A stretch of 6,131 nucleotides of DNA from Gemmatimonadaceae bacterium (GTDB taxonomy: Bacteria; Gemmatimonadota; Gemmatimonadetes; Gemmatimonadales; Gemmatimonadaceae), in NCBI GenBank assembly GCA_025357975.1, contig JANYKY010000281.1, forward strand, positions 1 to 6,131, in the 5' to 3' direction. This document shows, one piece after another, positions 1-5,430 of the stretch. How positions within the stretch are numbered: position 1 is the stretch's first letter; each line of letters begins with the position of its first letter. The notes under the pieces are model-generated. The model had not been told where the DNA came from. It searched no databases and saw only the letters and a list, made by a program, of their open reading frames with translations. A program made the translations under genes and the position numbers.

Positions 1-473
1 TCATCGCGCACGACCTGGCCTCGGGGACGCACGAGTTCAGGCACGTTTCGCTTGCGCGCCGCATCGTCGATCTGCCCGCGATTCAGGGAGCTAGCCTCTC
101 AGCATCGGAGCTGAGCGAAGCGATCGTCCATGCAGTGGAAAATTCAACCGACGGCATCGAGAACAAGATCGTCCGGCTTGTGGTAAGGGACGTGCCGCGA
201 CACATCCTTCGCGATATCGATCACCGGCGTATCCGCGAGTTCAAGCGAAGCGCGTTGCATTTTCTGCTGGATGTCCGGCGGCCTCAGCCTGTGCGCATCG
301 AAGCGAGCGGTGCACCCGGAAGACGTGCGTCCTTGATCGAGACTGTGAAGACAATGCTGGAGACGCGAGACATGACTCCCGGAGTCGATCGGAAATCTCT
401 TGTCGATCTCGGCATGCACTATCTGCTGGAAGCTGATCGGCTCGCACCCGCATTGTCGGGAGACGAGACTTGA
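1..473 (+). CDS. sbcD: SbcD/Mre11-type exonuclease subunit D, C-terminal part (5' end outside the window)
   Basis: The reading frame is open from the left edge (first full codon at position 3) and ends at TGA 471-473, giving 157 visible residues. The metallophosphoesterase domain with its metal-binding His/Asp motifs lies off the left edge and cannot be checked. What is visible looks like the C-terminal capping region of SbcD/Mre11: a short strand segment ending ARRIVDL, then a section like DKLVRL-type capping strands (NKIVRLVVRDVP), then REFKRSALHFLLDVRRPQP, which resembles the 'lre.k..al.f.ld.R' stretch of the family. The identification rests on this similarity plus the partner gene: the next gene is an SbcC/Rad50 ATPase overlapping this stop by four bases, the classic sbcDC arrangement. 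The complex trims and cuts DNA ends, hairpins and protein-blocked ends in the cytoplasm. Family membership is fairly sure; activity is inferred. Confidence 0.85.
   Translation, partial: IAHDLASGTHEFRHVSLARRIVDLPAIQGASLSASELSEAIVHAVENSTDGIENKIVRLVVRDVPRHILRDIDHRRIREFKRSALHFLLDVRRPQPVRIEASGAPGRRASLIETVKTMLETRDMTPGVDRKSLVDLGMHYLLEADRLAPALSGDET
458..462 (+). promoter_or_regulatory. Shine-Dalgarno site that fixes the TTG start of sbcC
   Basis: GGGAG lies seven bases before TTG at 470. Together with the protein N-terminus (KLLALRLSNF, the usual first strand of SbcC/Rad50) it supports the rare TTG start over the later in-frame candidates, all of which would cut into the nucleotide-binding domain. 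Confidence 0.55.
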
Positions 474-2929
474 AGCTTCTCGCGCTTCGCCTGTCGAACT
501 TCAGGCAACATGTGTCGACCGAGATCGTGTTCGAGTCGGGCATCACCGGAATCATCGGGCCGAATGGCGCAGGAAAAACGACGATTCTCGAAGGAATTGC
601 GTTTGCGCTTTATGCATGGGGACGCTCGACGCGCGAGCAGATGCTTTCGCTCGCCGCGACTGGCCGCCAGCAGATCAAAGTGGAGCTCGAGTTCGAGCTT
701 GGCCGGCATAAATACAGGGTAGTGCGAACGCGTACCAGTGCGCAGTTGTATCTCGATGGCGACGTAATGCCCATCGCGGAATCATCGGCGGCGGTAACGG
801 AGCGGCTCCAGCGCCTGCTTGGAATGTCGCGTGACGAGTTTTTCCGAACCTACTTCACCGGCCAGAAAGAGCTTGCACTGATGGCTGCGATGGCCGCGTC
901 AGAGCGCGGGCGTTTTCTCTCAAAGGTTCTTGGATACGAAAAGCTCAGAATCGCCCAGGACATCATTGGGGATCGCCGCCGGACTCTCACAGCGGAGATT
1001 GTCGGGCTTCGAGCCGGGATGCCGGATCCCGACGCAATCGAGCGCGGAGTGACGGAAGCGCGTGAGCGCGTTGAAAAGGCGAGCACGTTGTCGCAGGGTG
1101 CAGACCATCGTTTTTCTATTTCCGATGGAAACCTGAAGATGATTGCGCCCCGGTGGGAACTGGCTCAGAGCAATCGTGACAAGGCGCAATCCATTCTCGC
1201 CGACATCGGCGCCAATGAGCGCGAAGAGTCATCACTCACACGCAACATCGAGAGAGTCTCGGCAGAGCTTGCCAACGTGGCGGACGCCCGCGCAGGAATG
1301 GCAAGGCTGCAACGTGCACTCGAACCGATCGGCGAGTTGCGCGACGAGCTGAACATCCTCGATGAGATGTATCGTGAGGAAGGCCGTCGCAAAACTCTCG
1401 TCGAAGCTGAAACATCTCTGCGTGAGGAGCTCGATCGCCAACGCGCGCGATACACCATAATAGAGAAAGCTCCGTCACAGGAAGAAGAAGTAACGCTCGA
1501 GCTCGAAAAGAAGAGAAGCGAGCTGGAGAATGCCCAGGGCGAGCTGGAAGCGCGACGCACCGAATGGGTACGGGACAGGCAGGACGCCGAGACGAAACTT
1601 CGCGATATGCGAAAACAGTACGTCGAAATTCAGGAGCAGCGTGATCGCGTTGTCTCACTCGGCGCGGACGGCGCTTGTCCAACCTGCAGCAGAAGTCTTG
1701 GGGAAAACCTTCATACGGTAGTGGACCATCTCACCGAGCAGGTCGAAAGCCTGAGCGTTGACGGGGTCTACTATAAGCGGAAGTTCGAACAGCTCTCGGA
1801 AATGCCGGCGAACGTGCGTGATCTCGATGAAAAGCGCCGGGTTCTCACGGCCGAGACGGCAGCGCTCGAGCGGAAGCTCGCCCGGGTGCAGCTCGCCGTG
1901 CAGGAACTGTCCGGCTTGGTTCGAGACATTACTACGAAAGAACGGCGTATCGAACAAATGCGGCGCGATATTGGCATTCTTGCGCGCGGCTTCGACGCCA
2001 CCCGCTACGAATTCGTGAAGTCGGAGATTGCACGGCTGTCACCCCTCGAAGGAAATTCCGCGCGTCTTGGTGCACTCATCGAGCGAGAGCCGCAGCTGTT
2101 GAAGGAGAAGCTCGACTACTCGGCCTCGCTTTCATCGATTGGGCAACTGCTCGGAACGCTCCGCGTGCGCCACAAGCAGATGTCCTTTGCCGCCTCCGAC
2201 TATGATCGGCTCAAGGCTGACTATGAGAGGTGCTCAGTCGAAGCCCGAACTGCCGAGCTCGAAGCAAATACAGCGTCGGGAAATTTGAGAAATGCTCGTG
2301 AGGCAATGTCAAAAGCGTTGGCCTCTGCCGAAGATTCGCGCCGGGTTCAGGCAACCGTATCGGAGCGCGAGAAGGAACGACGGCTCCACGAGGAGCTGGA
2401 CCGCGCATTCAATGATATGCGCGCGTCGCTGAATGCCACGCTGCGGCCGGAGCTGTCGGACCTAGCGACGACGTTCATGCGAGAGCTGATGGATTCGCGC
2501 TCCGCCGAGATCGAGCTCGACGAGAAATACAACATTGCGGTGCTGGAGGACGGCATTGCGAAGCCCGTTCTATCCGGCGGCGAAGAGGATCTTGCGAACC
2601 TCGTCCTGCGTCTTGCAGTATCGCAGATGATTGCAGAAAGGTCGGGCCAGGCATTCTCACTTCTTGTCCTTGATGAGGTATTCGGATCTCTCGATGAAAC
2701 GCGACGCTTCAATGTCCTCGAGCTGCTGCGGGCACTCAGAGACCGGTTTGAGCAGGTTATTCTCATCACGCACATCGAATCCGTCCGCGATGGGCTCGAT
2801 CAGGTGATTCTCGTTCGGTATGACCCATCGCTGGCAGCATCGGTGGTCGAGCAAACGGCCGGCGGCGGTACTGCGACATCAGGGGATCACGATGCGAGTG
2901 AAGAGCTCGAAACAGTTGGGGCTGCCTGA
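470..2929 (+). CDS. sbcC: SbcC/Rad50-type SMC-family ATPase with zinc hook
   Basis: ATPase partner of SbcD; ATP-driven closure of its two heads regulates nuclease access to DNA ends. The 819 residues show the full Rad50 plan: N-terminal head with Walker A GPNGAGKTT (30-38) and Q-loop glutamine in TGQKE (about 132); a long charged coiled coil from about 170; a zinc hook CPTC (403-406) near its middle; the return coil to about 640; then the C-terminal head with signature LSGGEED (701-707), Walker B LLVLDE (731-736), D-loop SLDE (740-743) and H-loop histidine ITH (768). All key residues are present, so an active ATPase is expected. It is clearly shorter than E. coli SbcC (about 1,050 residues) and close to archaeal Rad50, which implies shorter arms. 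The TTG start overlaps the sbcD stop (TTGA), and the TGA stop shares its last base with the next ATG, so all three genes are probably translated from one mRNA. Confidence 0.96.
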   Translation: MKLLALRLSNFRQHVSTEIVFESGITGIIGPNGAGKTTILEGIAFALYAWGRSTREQMLSLAATGRQQIKVELEFELGRHKYRVVRTRTSAQLYLDGDVMPIAESSAAVTERLQRLLGMSRDEFFRTYFTGQKELALMAAMAASERGRFLSKVLGYEKLRIAQDIIGDRRRTLTAEIVGLRAGMPDPDAIERGVTEARERVEKASTLSQGADHRFSISDGNLKMIAPRWELAQSNRDKAQSILADIGANEREESSLTRNIERVSAELANVADARAGMARLQRALEPIGELRDELNILDEMYREEGRRKTLVEAETSLREELDRQRARYTIIEKAPSQEEEVTLELEKKRSELENAQGELEARRTEWVRDRQDAETKLRDMRKQYVEIQEQRDRVVSLGADGACPTCSRSLGENLHTVVDHLTEQVESLSVDGVYYKRKFEQLSEMPANVRDLDEKRRVLTAETAALERKLARVQLAVQELSGLVRDITTKERRIEQMRRDIGILARGFDATRYEFVKSEIARLSPLEGNSARLGALIEREPQLLKEKLDYSASLSSIGQLLGTLRVRHKQMSFAASDYDRLKADYERCSVEARTAELEANTASGNLRNAREAMSKALASAEDSRRVQATVSEREKERRLHEELDRAFNDMRASLNATLRPELSDLATTFMRELMDSRSAEIELDEKYNIAVLEDGIAKPVLSGGEEDLANLVLRLAVSQMIAERSGQAFSLLVLDEVFGSLDETRRFNVLELLRALRDRFEQVILITHIESVRDGLDQVILVRYDPSLAASVVEQTAGGGTATSGDHDASEELETVGAA

Positions 2930-3918
2930 TGGCGGTCTCGCGCACATGGCGGCAACCTCGCCCTCCAACTGGCCCGCACCCGATTCGCGATGCGGATATT
3001 CCTCGACTGAACGAAGTATTCAGTGAGGCTTTCACCGATCGGTACCGGCGCGATGGTCTAGCCGGTGTGCGCGTTCCACATCTGAACCCGGCTGTGTGGC
3101 GTTTCGCAATTGCCGACGCAAATCGCGGTGCAATGCTCTGGCGCGACGAGCGCGGCAATGTCGTAGCCTTCAATGTCGCTCACCTATCGGGCACCGAGGC
3201 GTGGATGGGCCCGCTGGCCGTACATCCGGATTATCAGACCCATGGGCTCGGCAAGGCGATGGTCGGCGCGGGCATAGAGTATCTGAAGGCGGCCGGCGCG
3301 CGAGTGATTGGACTGGAGACAATGCCTCGCACCATGGACAACATCGGGTTCTACTCGTCGATGGGATTCACACCGGGACACCTGACTCTCACGGTTACCG
3401 TAGACGCGGAATTCGCGGCACCGCCACCAATGGGCCAAACTTCGATGCGCCTCGGCGGACTCGATACCGGCGAGATCGATGGAGCGGTGGCGGAGTGTTT
3501 GTCGCTGAGCGAAGCGCTTCTCCCCGGTTACGATTTTTCACGAGAGATAAGCCTGACCGAGGAGCTCGCGCTCGGTGACACCATGATGTTGCGGAGATCA
3601 GGGGAGCTAGTGGGGTTCGCCGTATGTCATTCGGTGCCGCTTGTCGAAGGCAGAGTCAGAGAAGAGCTTCGCGTTCTGAAGCTGGCCGCGAAAGACGATC
3701 AGGCCTTCGAAGAGCTCGTGACTGTTCTCGCTGATCATGCGCGGCGCAGTGGGACGCGCAGGCTCGCAATCAGGATGCAGAGCGTAGCTACTGAAAATTA
3801 CCGGCGCCTGATTCGGCGAGGTGGAAAGATTCGCTGGTCGGATTTGAGAATGACTCTGGAAGGTTTTCCGGAGGTACGTCCGGAAAGCGGAATTATTCTC
3901 TCGAACTGGGAGATCTGA
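2929..3918 (+). CDS. Two-domain GNAT family N-acetyltransferase
   Basis: A 329-residue protein with a recognisable GNAT fold in its first half: MGPLAVHPDY (93-102) is the strand-4 region and QTHGLGKA (103-110) is the acetyl-CoA pyrophosphate loop (Q/R-x-x-G-x-G/A), followed by NIGFYSSMGF (138-147), the typical motif B. The second half (about 170-329) looks like a second, degenerate GNAT unit: it has LVGFAVCH (227-234) like a central strand and ENYRRLIRRGGKI (289-301) like a motif-B helix, but no clear acetyl-CoA loop. Such tandem GNATs often keep only one catalytic half. The substrate cannot be told from sequence. The ATG is formed by the last base of the sbcC stop (TGATG) with only a weak G-run (2917-2921) ahead, so translation probably depends on termination of sbcC. 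A link to DNA-end processing is suggested only by this coupling. Confidence 0.88.
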   Translation: MAVSRTWRQPRPPTGPHPIRDADIPRLNEVFSEAFTDRYRRDGLAGVRVPHLNPAVWRFAIADANRGAMLWRDERGNVVAFNVAHLSGTEAWMGPLAVHPDYQTHGLGKAMVGAGIEYLKAAGARVIGLETMPRTMDNIGFYSSMGFTPGHLTLTVTVDAEFAAPPPMGQTSMRLGGLDTGEIDGAVAECLSLSEALLPGYDFSREISLTEELALGDTMMLRRSGELVGFAVCHSVPLVEGRVREELRVLKLAAKDDQAFEELVTVLADHARRSGTRRLAIRMQSVATENYRRLIRRGGKIRWSDLRMTLEGFPEVRPESGIILSNWEI

Positions 3919-3928
3919 CGGTCGTCAG
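3915..3928. repeat. Short perfect inverted repeat spanning both convergent stop codons
   Basis: CTGACG-GT-CGTCAG is a six-base inverted repeat with a two-base centre (five pairs and a four-base loop if folded). It contains the GNAT stop (3916-3918) and the epimerase stop (3925-3927 on the other strand). There is no T-run on either side, so it is not a convincing terminator. It may be a weak transcript-end hairpin or chance. Confidence 0.4.
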
Positions 3929-4953
3929 CTGAAGATCGACTTGAACGCGCCACGCGCGGTAATGCTTCGCAGATAGAGAAGCTCTTCCGGAGCAAATGGT
4001 GTCGGCTGAATTCCGAGCGTTATCTCCAGGTCGTTATGTGGAGTGACGTTGTCGATCGCGAGCAGATCGAGTAGTCCCGTTGTAACTGGCGGATGAGGCA
4101 AGAGATGTTCGGCGACTGAGACGAGAGGCCGCAAAATCGAAACCGGAATGCCGACCAGATCTCGTGACGTGTTCATGGCGATCAGAATTCGCTCCGCCAT
4201 CTGCTTGAGCGTGAGCGGAATAGGCCCACCGAGCGCATAGCTCTTACCGATTGTCGACTGGTCGGCCAGTACCTTGGCGACGGCGCTCGCAACGTTCTCA
4301 ACCGCGATTGGCTGAAACCGCGCGACACCGCCGCCGGGAAGCGGGAATATCACTGGCGACAGGCGGACGAGCCGCGCCAGCACATTGATGAACTCGTCCT
4401 CTTCACCGAAGATGACGGACGGCCGCAGCACCGTCCACTTCATCTTGCTCGAAGTCACTGCGTCCTCGGCCAGTCCCTTGCTTCGGAGAAACGCATAAGG
4501 CGATTTGCTGTCCGATCCGTTCTGCGACATGTAGATGAGGCGCGACACTGATGCTGCGTCGGCGGCCTCCAATAGAATGCGAGTGCCGTCTGTGTTTGTG
4601 TCGCCGTAAGATTCGCCCTTGCGCTCGATTGCGATCGCGGCGAGGTGGACCATCGACCCGGCGCCGGCCAGCGCCGAGCGCATCGAGTCGGCATTCCTGA
4701 TGTCGGCGACTCGAATTTCAATTGGGAGATGTCCGAGGCGACGAGCTGCTTTTCGGGCGTCGCGCGCGATTGCGCGGATCTTCCATCCCTTGCGAACCAG
4801 CTCGGTGCAGACGTGAGTTCCGACCAGGCCTGACGCGCCGGTGACGACGACAAGCTTGTTTCGATTGTCGGATTCGGGGCTGGGCTCTGGCGCCACGGAT
4901 ACCGAGGGCGCGTCGGTGATACTGCTTGAATAGCCTTCGGTATTGTCAACCAT
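3925..4953 (-). CDS. NAD(P)-dependent epimerase/dehydratase-like atypical SDR (NDUFA9-like)
   Basis: A 342-residue Rossmann protein. After a Ser/Pro/Asp-rich N-terminal extension of about 32 residues comes the dinucleotide loop TGASGLVG (38-45, Gly39/42/45), an acidic VADIRNADS (82-90), HLAA (103-106) and a QNGSDSKSPYAFLRSK stretch (144-159). The canonical Tyr-x-x-x-Lys pair is not intact: four residues before Lys159 is Phe155, and the nearest tyrosine is Tyr153. This fits the NDUFA9-like/atypical SDR group, in which many members bind nucleotide but lack standard SDR catalysis. Function is unknown; family relatives include complex I accessory subunits and quinone- or sugar-related enzymes. 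The ATG at 4953 has only a weak AGG seven bases upstream; a GTG at 4896 is an alternative that would remove most of the low-complexity extension. It follows the small membrane protein gene by 15 bases and is probably co-transcribed with it. Confidence 0.88.
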   Translation of the reverse strand: MVDNTEGYSSSITDAPSVSVAPEPSPESDNRNKLVVVTGASGLVGTHVCTELVRKGWKIRAIARDARKAARRLGHLPIEIRVADIRNADSMRSALAGAGSMVHLAAIAIERKGESYGDTNTDGTRILLEAADAASVSRLIYMSQNGSDSKSPYAFLRSKGLAEDAVTSSKMKWTVLRPSVIFGEEDEFINVLARLVRLSPVIFPLPGGGVARFQPIAVENVASAVAKVLADQSTIGKSYALGGPIPLTLKQMAERILIAMNTSRDLVGIPVSILRPLVSVAEHLLPHPPVTTGLLDLLAIDNVTPHNDLEITLGIQPTPFAPEELLYLRSITARGAFKSIFS

Positions 4954-4968
4954 GTTTAAGCCTGAACG

Positions 4969-5136
4969 CTATTTCTGGACCGGAGGCTGTCCGCTGCTTC
5001 GAGCGACTATTCGCCAGATTAAAAGGAAGAAACCAATTGTAAGGAGCAGGTGTACATATCCAGGCGCCTCGGTGGTAACAGTCACAACCGCCCAGGCAAT
5101 GAGCATTACGACCGCTGCGATGATTCCTGCATCCAT
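4969..5136 (-). CDS. Small two-helix membrane protein (55 residues)
   Basis: Reading the minus strand from ATG 5136 to TAG 4969 gives a 55-residue protein with two clear hydrophobic segments: residues about 4-20 (GIIAAVVMLIAWAVVTV) and about 27-45 (YVHLLLTIGFFLLIWRIVA), separated by a short TTEAPG turn and followed by a polar, basic tail ending QPPVQK. The pattern of helix, small turn with Gly, I/V-H-LLL, then helix ending in a positive residue resembles the short lmo0937/DUF5670-type membrane proteins found widely in soil bacteria, often stress-linked. That match is from memory of the pattern, not a search. The stop lies 15 bases before the epimerase start on the same strand, so the two probably form an operon. 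No good Shine-Dalgarno lies at normal distance: an AAGGAG (5162-5167) is 25 bases away. Confidence 0.72.
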   Translation of the reverse strand: MDAGIIAAVVMLIAWAVVTVTTEAPGYVHLLLTIGFFLLIWRIVARSSGQPPVQK

Positions 5137-5146
5137 GATGATTTCG

Positions 5147-5175
5147 TTGACGGTGAGTTGGCTCCTTCGTAAATT
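5147..5175 (+). promoter_or_regulatory. Candidate sigma-70-type promoter facing the pterin genes
   Basis: TTGACG (5147-5152, five of six to the -35 consensus) is followed after exactly 17 bases by TAAATT (5170-5175, four of six to the -10 consensus). Transcription would start near 5182 and run toward the terminator at 5371-5407. The -10 overlaps the minus-strand TATAAT by three bases, so the two promoters could not be occupied at once. A second -10-like TATAGT (5175-5180) lacks a -35 at suitable distance. Prediction by eye only. Confidence 0.4.
5162..5167 (-). promoter_or_regulatory. Shine-Dalgarno-like AAGGAG, unusually far from the nearest ATG
   Basis: On the minus strand AAGGAG stands 25 bases before the ATG at 5136, and no ATG, GTG or TTG in any frame occurs within normal distance. 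It lies about six bases downstream of the TATAAT box, so it would be at the extreme 5' end of the transcript. It may be chance, or the small protein may use a non-standard start codon in the upstream in-frame extension. Confidence 0.25.
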
Positions 5176-5178
5176 ATA
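5173..5178 (-). promoter_or_regulatory. -10 box (TATAAT) for the small membrane protein/epimerase pair
   Basis: A perfect TATAAT hexamer on the minus strand lies 37 bases upstream of the small gene's ATG, in an AT-rich island within an otherwise GC-rich window. The -35 is weak: TTGCAG (5199-5204) is 20 bases away, longer than the usual 16-18, and CAGCTT at 17 bases is a poor match. Start of transcription would be near 5166. Confidence 0.5.
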
Positions 5179-5184
5179 GTCATT

Positions 5185-5210
5185 CCAGGTGTGTGAAGCT
5201 GCAAACCTGG
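5185..5210. repeat. Inverted repeat CCAGGT/ACCTGG in the divergent control region
   Basis: Perfect six-base arms (5185-5190 and 5205-5210) with a 14-base centre. It lies upstream of the minus-strand -10 box and at the start of the predicted plus-strand transcript. It could be the site of a dimeric regulator or the first hairpin of the RNA; six-base arms alone could also arise by chance. Confidence 0.4.
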
Positions 5211-5370
5211 GGAACGGGGAGATTCATTTTTTGAGCCGTTAAGTCCTTAGAGAGGGTCCGATAGGTCGTGCTGATGTCATGCCCCAGTGCGGGGAAGGCA
5301 GAAGGCTGCGGTGAGGGCCTCAAAATTTCGACAGGGCTTCAAAAACCCTCTTCGTTCCCGATGTTTTTCG

Positions 5371-5407
5371 CTCCGCCGTCGCCGTTGTGTGCCGGCGGAG
5401 TTTTTTT
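5371..5407 (+). terminator. Strong intrinsic terminator just ahead of the pterin synthase gene
   Basis: CTCCGCCG (5371-5378) and CGGCGGAG (5393-5400) form eight perfect, mostly GC pairs around a 14-base loop, followed at once by seven T residues (5401-5407). Read on the other strand there is no T-run after the stem, so it acts only on plus-strand transcripts. Its end is 23 bases before the synthase ATG. No plus-strand protein gene precedes it after 3918, which makes it an attenuator or the end of a small RNA. I see no clear antiterminator sequence complementary to CTCCGCCG upstream. Confidence 0.82.
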
Positions 5408-5412
5408 ATACT
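5385..5412 (+). promoter_or_regulatory. Possible second promoter directly behind the terminator
   Basis: TATACT (5407-5412) begins at the last T of the terminator run and matches the -10 consensus at five of six. TTGTGT (5385-5390), inside the terminator loop, is a poor -35 (three of six) at 16 bases. Transcription from here would start near 5419, leaving about 12 bases before the synthase ATG, which would agree with the lack of a Shine-Dalgarno there. Confidence 0.28.
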
Positions 5413-5430
5413 TCCACATTCGCAGCCGCC

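Larger units (their letters stand above)
5182..5407 (+). ncRNA. Candidate small RNA or attenuated leader RNA of unknown family
   Basis: This stretch has no convincing protein gene, a possible promoter just ahead and a strong intrinsic terminator at its end. Visible pairings: CCAGGT/ACCTGG near the 5' end (5185-5190 with 5205-5210); AGAGGGT (5251-5257) with ACCCTCT (5345-5351), seven perfect pairs closing an 87-base inner region; inside it GTCG/CGAC (5265-5268 with 5329-5332), CCCC-AGTGC-GGGG (5282-5294) and GCAG-AAGG-CTGC. A further AAAAAC/GTTTTT pairing (5341-5346 with 5363-5368) shares bases with the seven-pair stem, so the two exclude each other. I compared it by eye with SRP, 6S, tmRNA, RNase P, cobalamin, FMN, TPP, ZTP, tetrahydrofolate and preQ1 motifs and found no convincing match. 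It could be an independent RNA or the regulatory leader of the synthase-folE operon. Folding is unscored, so some pairings may be chance. Confidence 0.35.

Noticed and set aside
1165..1682. Long minus-strand frames inside sbcC
   Set aside because: They are Ser/Arg-rich complements of the Glu/Arg/Leu-rich coiled-coil codons and are explained by the real gene on the plus strand.
4943..5179. Plus-strand open frame of 78 codons
   Set aside because: Its composition is Met/Ser/Thr-rich without a family pattern, and it lies opposite a much more convincing two-helix membrane protein on the minus strand. It also overlaps the epimerase start. Treated as an antisense shadow.
5185..5232. Intrinsic terminator from CCAGGT/ACCTGG followed by a T-run
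   Set aside because: The six Ts begin about 16 bases after the stem, too far for an intrinsic terminator.
5258..5300. ZTP-type riboswitch, because of GGTCGTG followed by a GC hairpin
   Set aside because: The required closing segment and the conserved downstream CCGCCTGGGC-like element are missing.
5251..5351. SRP (4.5S) RNA or 6S RNA
   Set aside because: The GGAA-capped conserved SRP hairpin with its AGCAG side is absent, and the 6S plan of one long hairpin with a central bubble is not apparent, so no known name is given.
5287..5430. N-terminal extension of the pterin synthase from the in-frame GTG at 5287
   Set aside because: The added residues are Arg-rich with no resemblance to the family, and the extension would run through a strong intrinsic terminator. 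The family's usual N-terminus matches the ATG at 5431.
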